A stretch of 64,000 nt of DNA from Persicitalea sp963716085 (GTDB lineage Bacteria; Bacteroidota; Bacteroidia; Cytophagales; Spirosomataceae), in NCBI GenBank assembly GCA_963716085.1, contig OY970288.1, positions 2,108,001 to 2,172,000 of the forward strand, read 5' to 3'. This document shows positions 43,280 through 52,776 of this stretch, piece by piece (position 1 is the first letter of the stretch; each line of letters starts with the position of its first letter). The notes beneath the pieces were generated by a model that was given only the letters and a program-made list of their open reading frames with translations, did not search any database and had not been told where the DNA came from. The position numbers were made by a program, and so were the translations under genes.

Positions 43280-44851
43280 TTAGTTGGTTAAATTTTCATG
43301 CCGGGCCGCCTCGTCTTTGACTTGCAGGCAAAGTAGGCCAGCCAGAATCATCGACCCGCCGCCCAGCACCAGGGCATAAATCGGTTCTCCATTAAACAAC
43401 GATTTTACCAAAAATCCCAACAATGCCGCCGCGACTATCTGCGGAATGACAATGAAAAAGTTGAACACTCCCATGTAATAGCCCATCTTGGCCGCAGGCA
43501 GCGACCCCGCCAGCATGGCGTAGGGCACCGACAGAATAGATGCCCAGGCAACGCCGATGCCCACCATCGACAGCATCAGATAGTCGGGATCGCCCATAAA
43601 ATAAATGGAAAGCAGCGCCAGCCCTCCCGCGCACAGGCACAGCAAATGCGTGACGCGTCGACTCGTCCACCGCGCCACCACCGGAATGCCGAAGGCTACC
43701 AAAGCCGCAATCCCGTTGTACACGCCCATGCACAGCCCGACCCAGTCGGCCCCGTCATTGTATAATTTGGATGTGGTGTCGGTGGTGCCGTAGAGGTGGC
43801 TCGTTACGGCGGGCGTCATGTAAATCCACATCGCAAAGAGGGCGAACCAAGAGAAAAACTGCACCACCGCCAGTTGCTTCATCGTAGCGGGCATCGTCTC
43901 GAAGTCGTTCATGATCGTCACGAAGCCGTTGGCGTACGAGCCGCTTCGTTGCATCAGGCCCGACAGCATGAAAAGCACCCCGACCAGGAAAGTGCCGACT
44001 GAAAAAACGTACAATTCTTTGTTCAAATTTTGGGAATAAAGCCACCCTGACAAAATCAGGCCGACGATGGCGATGACGACGCCCTTGGTGACTTGGGATT
44101 GGCCGTTATTTTCCGAGATTTTGGCAGCCAGCACCCCCTCGCCCCGTAACGGCTTTTCGCCGACGGGCTCAGAGAAGGACGCCAGTTCTTCGGGCGAATA
44201 TTCCTTAGAGCGAAAAACGGTCCACAATACCGCCGCAAAAAACACCGCCCCACCCAGATAAAACGACCACTTCACCGAATCGGGAATGATACCCTCGGCG
44301 GCTTGGTTGGGAACGCCGAACCAGTTGGTCAGGACGTAAGGCAGCGAGGAGGCGACAATGGCTCCGGTGCCGATGAAAAAACTCTGCATCGCGAAGCCCG
44401 AGGTGGTCTGGTCGCCGGGCAGGTTGTCGCCCACGAAGGCCCGGAAAGGCTCCATCGAAATGTTGATGGACGCATCCATAATCCACAGCATCCCGGCGGC
44501 AAACCACAGCGTAGGCGAGTTGGGCATCACAAACAACGCCAGCGAAGCCAGCACGGCCCCCGTAAGGAAATAGGGCCGCCGCCGTCCCAACCGCGTCCAG
44601 GTGCGGTCACTGAAGTACCCGACCACCGGCTGGATCAGCAGTCCGGTCAGCGGCGCGGCTACCCACAGGATGGGAATGTCATCCACGCTGGCTCCCAGCG
44701 TCTCGAAAATGCGGCTAACGTTGGCGTTTTGCAGCGCAAAGCCGAATTGGATGCCCAAAAAACCGAAACTCATGTTCCAGATGTCCCAGAAGCTCAGTCG
44801 GGGCTTGGGCCGCACGGTGGGGATGTTGGGGGAGGGGAGGGGGATGTCCAA
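43280..44851 (-). CDS. MFS sugar transporter, SLC45-like
   Basis: Major-facilitator membrane protein of 523 residues with about 12 hydrophobic segments. The motif GYFSDRTWTRLGRRRPYFLT matches the cytoplasmic loop of maltose/sucrose transporters of the SLC45/GPH type, and NISMEPFRAFVGD is also typical of this group. Substrate is probably maltose, trehalose or another disaccharide, given the neighbours. The start is TTG at 44851; an in-frame stop lies 6 codons upstream and no ATG lies between, although Met27 (MSFGFLGI) is a weaker alternative. It is the first gene of a pair with the trehalose synthase fusion. Confidence 0.88.
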   Translation of the reverse strand: MDIPLPSPNIPTVRPKPRLSFWDIWNMSFGFLGIQFGFALQNANVSRIFETLGASVDDIPILWVAAPLTGLLIQPVVGYFSDRTWTRLGRRRPYFLTGAVLASLALFVMPNSPTLWFAAGMLWIMDASINISMEPFRAFVGDNLPGDQTTSGFAMQSFFIGTGAIVASSLPYVLTNWFGVPNQAAEGIIPDSVKWSFYLGGAVFFAAVLWTVFRSKEYSPEELASFSEPVGEKPLRGEGVLAAKISENNGQSQVTKGVVIAIVGLILSGWLYSQNLNKELYVFSVGTFLVGVLFMLSGLMQRSGSYANGFVTIMNDFETMPATMKQLAVVQFFSWFALFAMWIYMTPAVTSHLYGTTDTTSKLYNDGADWVGLCMGVYNGIAALVAFGIPVVARWTSRRVTHLLCLCAGGLALLSIYFMGDPDYLMLSMVGIGVAWASILSVPYAMLAGSLPAAKMGYYMGVFNFFIVIPQIVAAALLGFLVKSLFNGEPIYALVLGGGSMILAGLLCLQVKDEAARHENLTN

Positions 44852-44855
44852 GGGG

Positions 44856-44900
44856 AGTTTATGAGTTTAAAGTTTATGAGTTTAAAATTTATGAGTTCAT
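44856..44900. repeat. 15-bp tandem repeat upstream of the transporter gene
   Basis: Two perfect copies of AGTTTATGAGTTTAA and a third diverged copy, directly against the TTG start of the transporter gene. Similar ATGAACTCAT/CATAAACTCAT words recur, inverted, at about 45012-45035 before the amylase stop. Confidence 0.85.
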
Positions 44901-45026
44901 CTCAGGGACGTCTAAGAATTTGATTCAGGTGAATGCGCAAGCGGCTAATCGTTGCCATACCGAGTTTACTGCAAAAAACTCCTTTACAGCGCGGGCTACC
45001 CCGTTTCAACTCATGAACTCATCGGC

Positions 45027-46853
45027 TCATAAACTCATTTCAATGATTTTTACCGATGAGGGCGGCAGCGTGATGGGAATGCCGTGAGCTGCTATTTCCT
45101 GGGATGAAATTTCTGTCTTAAATTCTTTACCCGGAAAAATTTCGCTCAAATCAATTTTCGCTGAGTTTCCCATCCCCACCGTATCCGCCAGCACGCCCGG
45201 CGGAATTTTTACTTTCGTATGGATGGTCTTCATTTTATCAAAATTATAGACGCACAATAACCGCTGTTTTTCAGTGTAGCGCAGGTAGGCATAAGTGCGG
45301 GTCTTGTCGTAGTCGGGACTTTGGCCGTCGATGTTGACGTACTGCAAATCGTAGAACTCACCCGTGCGGATGGCCTCGTTTTCTACCGCGAAATGGTTGA
45401 GGCCGTGGTAGAACTGGCGGAGTTTTTTCTGGTTTTCATCCAGCCCACCGCCGTCGAACTTGCCGCCGTTGACCCAGCCCTGGAATTCGGGAACACCCCA
45501 GTAATCGAAGATCGTCGTACGGCCATCGTCGCCCTGAAAACCTTCGGGCTCCGTGGGGTTCACCCCGACCTCCTGCCCGAAGTAGAGCATCATCGGTCCG
45601 GTGTGCAGCGTGGCGCTGAGTGTCATGGCCGGGACGCCCACCCAAGGGTCGTTGGCAAAGTAGCGAGAGGCAATACGCTGCTCGTCATGGTTTTCCAGGA
45701 AGCGCAGCATGTGGTTGGCGATGTCGCCCGACTCGTTCTGCCACAGCCGCGTGATGTTCTCGACCGTGCCTTCGTCCTCCATAATGGGCCGGAGGTAGTT
45801 GTACAGCCCGACTTTATCGTAGAGGTAGTCGAACTTTCCTTTCTTGATATAATTGTGGTACTCGCCGGGATTGTAAATCTCGGCGATAAAAATGATGTCG
45901 GGATTCACCGCCTGAATCTCGGGAATTACCCAGCCCCAAAACTCCACGGGAACCATCTCGGCCATGTCGCAGCGAAAGCCGTCGACGCCCTTTTTCGTCC
46001 AATATACCAAAATGTCCCGCATTTGCAGCCAGGTAGCGGGCATGGGGTCGAAGTGCGTACGACGACCGTCGAGGTAGTCCACGCCGTAATTCAGCTTAAT
46101 GGTCTCGTACCAGTCGTCGATGCTGGGATGCGGATTGAACACGTCGTTGCCCGTGGCTTTGGCGGGGTTTTCCACGTAAGGGTTTTCCACCCGAACGGGC
46201 GACTTGATGTCCTCCGGCGAACGGAAGGGCTCATTGGGCAAGTAGTAAAAGTTGTTCTTTGGGTCAAAAACCAGGTCTGTACGGTCGCCCTCGCCAAAGT
46301 CGCGGACTCCGGCGGGCTTGGCGTCGGAGGCGTATTGCCGGGCCACATGGTTAGGAACAAAGTCGATGAGAAACTTCAAATCAGCCTCGTGCGTCCGGGT
46401 CAGCAGCGCCTCAAACTCGGCCATGCGGTTGTTCACGTCCACCGCCAGGTCGGGGTCCACGTCGTAGTAATCCTTGATGGCGTAGGGCGAACCCGCCCGG
46501 CCCTTTACAATCATCGGATTATCGGGCTTTATGCCAAATTCCGAATAGTCGGTCATCGTGGCGTGTTCGATTGCCCCCGTGTACCATACATGGGATACGC
46601 CGAAGTCTTTCAGGGCTTTGAGCGCTACGGGTGTGATGTCGTTGAATTTCCCAACGCCGTTGGTGTCCAGTGAGCCGTAGAAATGGTTCGTAAGGTTTTG
46701 GTTGCCAAAAAGGCGAGTGAATATCTGGTAGATGACTAATTTATCGTGCTTCGGGTAGTTGGCTTGCATGGGTTGGTCGGCGGTTTTTCTCGTACAAGCC
46801 GACAAAAAAGCAATAATTATCGGAAGAAACGCAATCAGAGTTTTTCTCGGCAT
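45027..46853 (-). CDS. GH13 alpha-amylase family lipoprotein
   Basis: Lipoprotein glycoside hydrolase of 608 residues acting on alpha-1,4-glucans at the cell surface or in the periplasm. The lipobox LSAC lies near residue 18 after MPRKTLIAFLPIIIAF; the start at 46853 is chosen to give this signal, not the 49 in-frame codons upstream. The four GH13 regions are present: FLIDFVPNHVAR, GVDGFRCDMAEMVP (nucleophile Asp), IIFIAEIYNP (acid Glu) and RFLENHDEQRIAS. A C-terminal beta domain follows. It is divergent from the toxin-antitoxin pair. Confidence 0.92.
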   Translation of the reverse strand: MPRKTLIAFLPIIIAFLSACTRKTADQPMQANYPKHDKLVIYQIFTRLFGNQNLTNHFYGSLDTNGVGKFNDITPVALKALKDFGVSHVWYTGAIEHATMTDYSEFGIKPDNPMIVKGRAGSPYAIKDYYDVDPDLAVDVNNRMAEFEALLTRTHEADLKFLIDFVPNHVARQYASDAKPAGVRDFGEGDRTDLVFDPKNNFYYLPNEPFRSPEDIKSPVRVENPYVENPAKATGNDVFNPHPSIDDWYETIKLNYGVDYLDGRRTHFDPMPATWLQMRDILVYWTKKGVDGFRCDMAEMVPVEFWGWVIPEIQAVNPDIIFIAEIYNPGEYHNYIKKGKFDYLYDKVGLYNYLRPIMEDEGTVENITRLWQNESGDIANHMLRFLENHDEQRIASRYFANDPWVGVPAMTLSATLHTGPMMLYFGQEVGVNPTEPEGFQGDDGRTTIFDYWGVPEFQGWVNGGKFDGGGLDENQKKLRQFYHGLNHFAVENEAIRTGEFYDLQYVNIDGQSPDYDKTRTYAYLRYTEKQRLLCVYNFDKMKTIHTKVKIPPGVLADTVGMGNSAKIDLSEIFPGKEFKTEISSQEIAAHGIPITLPPSSVKIIEMSL

Positions 46854-46985
46854 TGGGCGGGAGGTTGCGGTTTCAAATGTAAAAAGGATTTTTTTAGGAA
46901 GAAATAGAAGCAGGGCAGAACTGTGCTTAGGAACCATCCGCCCGCCGTTGAAGTTTTCCGGGCAACAAATCAACTTAATGAGATC

Positions 46986-47180
46986 ATGGGTAAAAAACAT
47001 ACGGAAACAGCGACGAAGACCAAGTCGAAACCAATAACGAAGCGAACGGTATTGAAGCCAATCGAGATCGACAGCCCCTATCCTTCAAAGGAAAACCCGC
47101 ATCCCCCGATGAAGCTGGGTGGAGGAAGGGATCTGGGTTATATTGCCGATACTCTTTTTGATGACGACCTCTACAATTGA
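46986..47180 (+). CDS. Putative antitoxin of the PIN-domain toxin
   Basis: Protein of 64 residues: a basic, Thr/Lys-rich N-terminus (GKKHTETATKTKSKPITKR) followed by EIDSPYPSKENPHPPMKLGG and an acidic end LFDDDLYN. It overlaps the toxin gene by 4 bp, as in VapBC modules. No standard DNA-binding fold is recognised, so the antitoxin class is unclear. Met at 46986 is preferred to a TTG start 21 codons upstream, because the extra sequence lies in the amylase leader region. Confidence 0.65.
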   Translation: MGKKHTETATKTKSKPITKRTVLKPIEIDSPYPSKENPHPPMKLGGGRDLGYIADTLFDDDLYN

Positions 47181-47581
47181 AATATTACCTGCTTGATACC
47201 CACATTTTTTTAAGGGCTTACATGAAGCCTGAGAAACTCGGGAAGAATGTGAGCCGGGCACTGAAAGAAGGAAACTCCCTGTACTACATCAGCGCGATTA
47301 CACTCATTGAGATTGCTCAACTTTATGAGAGCAAGCCGAAGGAGTTCAACCTCAAAATTCCCGTAGGAACCTTCATCGATCAGGCCCTGACCGAACTCAG
47401 GGTGCAAATTCTTCCGATCGCCGTCGAGCATTCGCAGCGCTACTACGAAATTCAGCCTGTCGATGATCACAAAGATCCTTTCGATAGGATCATCATAGCC
47501 CAGGCGGCACACACGGGCTTCACCGTCCTCTCCGACGACCGCCGCTTTCCGGATTACCCCATTGCCCTGATTGCGAACTGA
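47177..47581 (+). CDS. PIN-domain toxin (VapC-like ribonuclease)
   Basis: Protein of 134 residues with a PIN nuclease fold. The acidic site is seen in YYLLDTHIFLRA (Asp7), SAITLIEIAQL (Glu) and DDHKDPFDRIIIAQA with a final VLSDDRRF. PIN toxins of this type cleave RNA, often tRNA or rRNA, and are neutralised by the partner encoded upstream. The start is TTG, overlapping the antitoxin stop (TTGA). The pair lies between two divergent GH13 genes and may be a mobile addition to the sugar region. Confidence 0.88.
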   Translation: MKYYLLDTHIFLRAYMKPEKLGKNVSRALKEGNSLYYISAITLIEIAQLYESKPKEFNLKIPVGTFIDQALTELRVQILPIAVEHSQRYYEIQPVDDHKDPFDRIIIAQAAHTGFTVLSDDRRFPDYPIALIAN

Positions 47582-47637
47582 AAAAGGGGCCATCGCTGAA
47601 AGTATTGCTGAAAAACGCTAATTTAGCCTTTCATCAA

Positions 47638-49563
47638 ATGTCCTGTATGCCGCGCGTCACTACAAAACCCTTCGGAATCCTTTTCTTTTGTTTGGTCGGT
47701 CTCAGTACCCTGGCGCAACCGATCGCCATCGACCACCTCGCGCCGCTCAACTGGTGGGTGGGCATGAAAGACCCTCGTTTACAGATTATCGTTCACGGGC
47801 AGAACGTTGCCGCCGCCAACGTAGCCATCGACTACCCCGGCTTGAAGCTGGACAGGGTCAATAAGGTCGAGAATCCCAACTACCTTATTCTGGATTTGAC
47901 CGTTTCGCCCGATTGTCGGGCGGGAACCTTCAACATCACCCTGAGCGGCAAAATCGAAGCAAGGAAAGGTCGCCGGGCCGTGACGAAAACTTTCCTCCAG
48001 TCGATCCCCTACGAACTCCGCGCCCGTACCGATTTTGTGAAAGCGCAGGGCGTGGATGCCTCCGACCTGATCTACCTGCTGCTGCCCGACCGCTTTGCCA
48101 ACGGCGACCCGGCTAACGACAAATTTGCCGACATGGCCGATACGAAGGCTGATCGCAGCAACCCTTTTCTGCGTCACGGTGGCGATTTGCAGGGCATCAT
48201 CGATCACCTCGACTACTTCAAGGAACTGGGTGTGACCGCCCTATGGCTCAATCCGGTCATCGAAAACGACCAGCCGCTCACTGACGAAGGCGGCGAAATG
48301 CGCAGCGCCTACCACGGTTATGGCTTTACCGATCATTATCAAGTGGACAAGCGACTGGGCGGCAATGCTGCCTATAAGAAACTGGTGGAAGCAGCCCACG
48401 CCAACGGCCTCAAAATAATTCAGGACGCCGTGTACAACCACGCCGGCGTCAATCATTGGATTTTGCGCGATATGCCCGACTCGACCTGGCTGCACCAATG
48501 GCCGACCTACACCAACACCTCCTATAAAGAACAGCCCATTCCCGACCCCTACGGCTCTGAGCGCGACCGGAAAGTCACCTCCGACGGCTGGTTCGTGCCT
48601 TTCCTGCCCGATTGGGATCAGGATAACCCCTTCGTTGCCAACTACCTCCTGCAACACGCCCTCTGGACGGTGGAGTACTTCGGCATCGACGCCTGGCGCG
48701 TGGATACCTACATGTACAACGACTTGAAATACATGAACCGCGTGAACGATGCGCTGCTGGCGGAGTACCCCGACCTCCACATTTTTGGCGAAAACTGGAC
48801 CAAGAGTGTTCCGAATCAGGCGTACTTCCAGCAAAATAACCTTGAAGTCCCTTTCAAAAGCAACTTGCCCGGTGCCTGCGATTTCCAGACCTACTACGCC
48901 ATCAACGACGCCCTCAACCAGAAGTTCGGCTGGGACGACGGCGTCAACCGCCTGCATCAAACCCTGGGACTCGACTACCTGTACCAAGACCCCATGAAGA
49001 ATGTCGTCTTCCTCGACAACCACGACACCGACCGTTTTCTGTCGGTGGTGGGCGATAAAATGGACAACTACCGCATGGGCCTTATTTGGCTGCTGACTAC
49101 GCGCGGTATTCCGCAACTTTACTACGGCACCGAAATCTTAATGAAAAATTTCAAGAATCCCTCCGATGCCGAGGTCAGGAAAGACTTTCCGGGTGGTTTT
49201 CAGGGAGATAGAGAAAATAAATTTCTGAAAAATGGCCGTACCGACGCCGAAAATGAAGCATTCGACTTCGTGAAGAAACTAGCCAACTACCGCAAAGCCA
49301 CCCCCGCCCTGCACAGCGGAAAACTCATGCAATTTGTACCACAGGACGGCGTGTACGTTTACTTTCGGTACGATGGGAATAAGACGATTATGATCGTCAT
49401 GAACTCCAATGAACAGCCTTTTTCGCTCGAAACCGGGCGTTTTCAGGAAAGGCTTGGTACCTTTGCCCGTGCCAAAGACGTGCTTACGGGTACATCCCGG
49501 AATCTGAACGAACCCCTGAACTTGGCCGCGCGAACGGCTTATGTGATGGAAATGGAGAAATGA
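47638..49563 (+). CDS. GH13 neopullulanase/cyclomaltodextrinase-like enzyme
   Basis: Secreted enzyme of 641 residues. A signal peptide (FGILFFCLVGLSTLAQ, about 10-26) precedes a cyclomaltodextrinase N-terminal beta domain (about 30-130). The catalytic barrel follows, with YLLLPDRFANGDPAND, region I IIQDAVYNHAG, region II GIDAWRVDTYMYND (nucleophile Asp), region III LHIFGENW (acid Glu) and region IV VFLDNHDTDRFL. A C-terminal beta domain ends the protein. It resembles SusA-type enzymes that cut maltodextrins in the periplasm. The exact start (47638 or Met at 47647) is uncertain because no clear ribosome site exists. Genes for phosphoglucomutase and GH65 follow on the same strand. Confidence 0.9.
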   Translation: MSCMPRVTTKPFGILFFCLVGLSTLAQPIAIDHLAPLNWWVGMKDPRLQIIVHGQNVAAANVAIDYPGLKLDRVNKVENPNYLILDLTVSPDCRAGTFNITLSGKIEARKGRRAVTKTFLQSIPYELRARTDFVKAQGVDASDLIYLLLPDRFANGDPANDKFADMADTKADRSNPFLRHGGDLQGIIDHLDYFKELGVTALWLNPVIENDQPLTDEGGEMRSAYHGYGFTDHYQVDKRLGGNAAYKKLVEAAHANGLKIIQDAVYNHAGVNHWILRDMPDSTWLHQWPTYTNTSYKEQPIPDPYGSERDRKVTSDGWFVPFLPDWDQDNPFVANYLLQHALWTVEYFGIDAWRVDTYMYNDLKYMNRVNDALLAEYPDLHIFGENWTKSVPNQAYFQQNNLEVPFKSNLPGACDFQTYYAINDALNQKFGWDDGVNRLHQTLGLDYLYQDPMKNVVFLDNHDTDRFLSVVGDKMDNYRMGLIWLLTTRGIPQLYYGTEILMKNFKNPSDAEVRKDFPGGFQGDRENKFLKNGRTDAENEAFDFVKKLANYRKATPALHSGKLMQFVPQDGVYVYFRYDGNKTIMIVMNSNEQPFSLETGRFQERLGTFARAKDVLTGTSRNLNEPLNLAARTAYVMEMEK

Positions 49564-49626
49564 GTCAACGGGTACTGAGTTCTGGGTACTTGGTTGGCGA
49601 ACCAGATTTTTATCGTTTAATTTTCC

Positions 49627-49677
49627 CAGTACCCAGTACCCAGTACCGGTAGGCCGGCCCCGCCAGTACCCAGTACC
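49627..49677. repeat. CAGTACC heptamer repeats
   Basis: Three tandem copies of CAGTACC (49627-49647) and two more (49664-49677), separated by 16 GC-rich bases. Inverted GGTACTG words lie at 49571 and near 49584, so the gap between the GH13 and phosphoglucomutase genes can fold into hairpins. Confidence 0.85.
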
Positions 49678-49690
49678 CCAAATTAAAACC

Positions 49691-50350
49691 ATGTCTGACC
49701 TAAAAGCTTGCCTTTTCGATCTCGACGGCGTAATCGTCGACACCGCCCGATTCCATTACATCGCGTGGCGTGAACTAGCTCAAAGCCAAGGCTTCGACCT
49801 GACTGAAACGCAAAACGAGCAATTGAAAGGCATCAGCCGGATGGAGTCGTTGGATATCATCCTTAAAATCGGCGATGTAACGCTGGACGACGAAACCAAA
49901 AATGCGCTGGCCGCTAAGAAAAACGATCGCTACCTGGAACTCTGCCGGGGCATGACCCCCGAAGATGCCCTGCCCGGCGTGCAGGTTTTTCTGGATTCCC
50001 TGATTCAGGAAAAAATAAAAATAGGCCTTGGCTCGGCCAGCAAGAATGCCCGGCTGATCCTGGATTATCTCGGTATGACGCACTATTTCGCTACCATCGT
50101 CGACGGCAACCGCATCACCAAAGGCAAGCCCGATCCCGAGACGTTTTTGCTAGGCGCAGAAGATTTAAACGTAAAGCCAACCAACGCGCTCGTCTTCGAA
50201 GACGCCGTTGCGGGCATCAAAGCCGCCAAAGCGGGTGGTATGATTGCCGTGGGCGTCGGCGGCTCCGCCGAACTGAAAGTCGCCGGTGCCGACATGGTCA
50301 TCCCCGGCTTTCAGGATATCGACGTGAGTACGGTAAAGCATTTGTTTTGA
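49691..50350 (+). CDS. pgmB: Beta-phosphoglucomutase
   Basis: HAD-family enzyme of 219 residues that converts beta-glucose 1-phosphate to glucose 6-phosphate. Nucleophile Asp10 and acid/base Asp12 lie in CLFDLDGVIVDTARFHYIAW. The cap motif GISRMESLDIIL, GLGSASKNARLILD (motif II) and KGKPDPETFLLGAEDL with VFEDAVAGIKAA (motifs III-IV) follow. It is adjacent to a GH65 phosphorylase that releases beta-glucose 1-phosphate, the classical pairing. The gene for GH65 starts about 100 bp downstream. Confidence 0.93.
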   Translation: MSDLKACLFDLDGVIVDTARFHYIAWRELAQSQGFDLTETQNEQLKGISRMESLDIILKIGDVTLDDETKNALAAKKNDRYLELCRGMTPEDALPGVQVFLDSLIQEKIKIGLGSASKNARLILDYLGMTHYFATIVDGNRITKGKPDPETFLLGAEDLNVKPTNALVFEDAVAGIKAAKAGGMIAVGVGGSAELKVAGADMVIPGFQDIDVSTVKHLF

Positions 50351-50448
50351 AGTTGCAAAGGCACAAAGTGAGATCGGTGCACCGCGCGGACTCATGCCGC
50401 ACAAATTATTTATTTTATCTGACAGCTGACAGCCGAAACTACCATTAC

Positions 50449-52776
50449 ATGAAAAACTACATCTCCCCCTCCCCCTGGTCAGTTGTTGAAGAAGGCTTTC
50501 ACGCCGAGGAAAACGAAATTACCGAGAGCCTGATGAGCCTGGGCAACGGGCGCCTGGGGCAACGCGGGAATTTTGAAGAAAAATATTCTGGTAAAACGCT
50601 GCTCGGCAACTACGTAGCGGGCGTTTTCTTTCCTGACAAAACCCGTGTGGGTTGGTGGAAGAATGGTTATCCCGACTATTTCGCGAAGGTCATCAACGCC
50701 TGTAATTGGGTGGGCATCGACGTCGAAATCGGGGGCGAAACGCTTGATTTGCATACCTGTCAGGTTGAGGAGTTTCGCCGGGAATTGGACATGAAGCGCG
50801 GTGTATTGTCGCGGCAGTGTACCGTCGTGACGCCAGGCGGCAAGCGTGTCAGGATTGAGAGTGAACGCTTTTGCAACATGGTCGATGATGAGTCCGGAGC
50901 GATCAAATACGCAATCAGGGCGTTGAATTTCGACGCCCAGATTACTTTGACGCCCTATCTGGATGGAACGATTCGCAACCGTGATTCTAATTACGACGAG
51001 ACTTTTTGGCACGAAATCAGTAAGGAAACTTCCTTCGCCGAGGGCATCTTGACGCTCGAGACCAAGCCGAATCCTTACGGCGTGGAGCAATTCGAGGTCA
51101 CGACGGGGATGCGGTTTGATTTGATGAAGAACGGCAATAAGCTCGATTTTCAATCCCATCCCGTCAAGAATGAGATGTATGTGGCGGGTAAGGTGCCGCT
51201 GCAAGTCAGTGAAGGCGATGAAATCACACTCTACAAATACGCGGTCAATTTATCTTCGATGAATTACCAGCGGGAGGAACTGACGGAAAAAACGAAAGCG
51301 TATCTTGACAAAATAACGGGCAAAGGATACGACCGGCTTTTGCAGGAACACGAAGCGGCCTGGGCCGAAAAGTGGGAGCGCAACGACATCGAGATCGTCG
51401 GCGATATGGCCGCCCAACAGGGAATTCGTTTCAATATTTTTCACCTCCAACAAACCTACACGGGCGAAGACGAGCGGCTCAACATTGGCCCGAAAGGGTT
51501 TACGGGCGAGAAATATGGCGGCAGCACCTACTGGGACACCGCCGCCTACTGCGTCCCGTTCTACCTCTCGACTTCCGACCAAAAGGTAGCGCGCAACCTG
51601 CTCATCTACCGCTACAAGCACCTCGAAAAAGCCATCGAAAACGCCGCAAAGCTGGGCTTCACGGACGGGGCCGCCCTTTATCCGATGGTCACGATGAACG
51701 GCGAGGAGAGCCACAACGAATGGGAAATTACCTTCGAGGAAATCCACCGCAACGGCGCGATGGCCTACGCCATTTACGACTATATCAACTACACGGGCGA
51801 CCAAAAGTACCTGACGGACTACGGCCTGGAAGTGCTTATCGCGATTGCGCGTTTCTGGAAACAGCGCGTCAACTGGTCGGCGGATAAGGGAAAATTCGTG
51901 ATGCTGGGCGTTACGGGGCCGAACGAGTACGAGAACAACGTCAACAACAACTGGTACACCAACTACATCGCGGTCTGGTGCCTGAAGTACACGCTGGAAG
52001 CCATTGCCTACGCCGAGAGCGAGGGAAAGGCAGCGGAGATTTTTGCTAAAACTGGTTTTGACAAAGCCGCCGAAACGAATGACTGGCAGGAAATCATCGA
52101 CAAGATGTACTTTCCCTACGATCCCGAGCGCGAAGTTTTCCTACAGCAGGATGGCTTTCTGGACAAAGAACTCAAAACCGTCGAGCAAATCGCCGACGAG
52201 CGACCCATCAACCAAAACTGGTCCTGGGACCGTATCCTGCGCTCCTGCTTCATCAAGCAGGCCGACATGCTGCAAGGGCTATACTTCTTCGAGGATGATT
52301 TTGAGCGGGAGACCATCCGTCGGAACTTCGATTTTTACGAACCCATGACCGTTCACGAATCGTCGCTGTCGCCCTGCGTGCATTCTATCCTGGCTTCGGG
52401 CCTCGGCAAGCACGAAAAGGCCTACGAAATGTACGTCCGCACGGCCCGTCTCGACCTGGACGACTATAACAACGACACCGAGGACGGACTGCACATCACC
52501 TCCATGGCCGGCACCTGGATGAGCGTCGTGAAGGGCTTCGCCGGGCAGCGCGTGCGTGACGGCGTGCTGGTTCTGAACCCCTATATACCCGAAAAGTGGG
52601 AATCCTATTCCTTCCGGATTGGCTTCCGCGGCGTTACGTTGCGGGTCGAGGTAACCCAGGATTCGGTTTCGATCGACAACCCCACTGCTACGCCCGTCGA
52701 GGTAGAGATTTTGGGGGAGAGACAAACCATTAGGGGTAAGCGTGAATACGAGTTAGAGGATGCGCCGTCGGAGTAG
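50449..52776 (+). CDS. GH65 phosphorylase (maltose/kojibiose/trehalose phosphorylase type)
   Basis: Cytoplasmic enzyme of 775 residues that splits an alpha-linked glucose disaccharide with phosphate, giving beta-glucose 1-phosphate. An N-terminal beta-sandwich (about 1-270) has SLGNGRLGQRGNFEEKYSG. The catalytic (alpha/alpha)6 barrel has YGGSTYWDTAAYCVPFYL, GFTDGAALYPMVTMNGEESH, the general acid Glu in VTGPNEYENNVNNNWYTN, and HESSLSPCVHSILASGLGKH. A C-terminal domain follows. No signal peptide is present. The start at 50449 begins MKNYISPSPWSV; an earlier in-frame start adds 34 low-quality residues. Maltose is the best guess from the pgmB and GH13 neighbours. Confidence 0.9.
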   Translation: MKNYISPSPWSVVEEGFHAEENEITESLMSLGNGRLGQRGNFEEKYSGKTLLGNYVAGVFFPDKTRVGWWKNGYPDYFAKVINACNWVGIDVEIGGETLDLHTCQVEEFRRELDMKRGVLSRQCTVVTPGGKRVRIESERFCNMVDDESGAIKYAIRALNFDAQITLTPYLDGTIRNRDSNYDETFWHEISKETSFAEGILTLETKPNPYGVEQFEVTTGMRFDLMKNGNKLDFQSHPVKNEMYVAGKVPLQVSEGDEITLYKYAVNLSSMNYQREELTEKTKAYLDKITGKGYDRLLQEHEAAWAEKWERNDIEIVGDMAAQQGIRFNIFHLQQTYTGEDERLNIGPKGFTGEKYGGSTYWDTAAYCVPFYLSTSDQKVARNLLIYRYKHLEKAIENAAKLGFTDGAALYPMVTMNGEESHNEWEITFEEIHRNGAMAYAIYDYINYTGDQKYLTDYGLEVLIAIARFWKQRVNWSADKGKFVMLGVTGPNEYENNVNNNWYTNYIAVWCLKYTLEAIAYAESEGKAAEIFAKTGFDKAAETNDWQEIIDKMYFPYDPEREVFLQQDGFLDKELKTVEQIADERPINQNWSWDRILRSCFIKQADMLQGLYFFEDDFERETIRRNFDFYEPMTVHESSLSPCVHSILASGLGKHEKAYEMYVRTARLDLDDYNNDTEDGLHITSMAGTWMSVVKGFAGQRVRDGVLVLNPYIPEKWESYSFRIGFRGVTLRVEVTQDSVSIDNPTATPVEVEILGERQTIRGKREYELEDAPSE

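Noticed and set aside
45321..46673. 450-codon plus-strand frame antisense to the GH13 lipoprotein
   Set aside because: The minus-strand gene has all four GH13 regions and a lipobox; the antisense translation has no domain, only Val/His-rich low-quality sequence.
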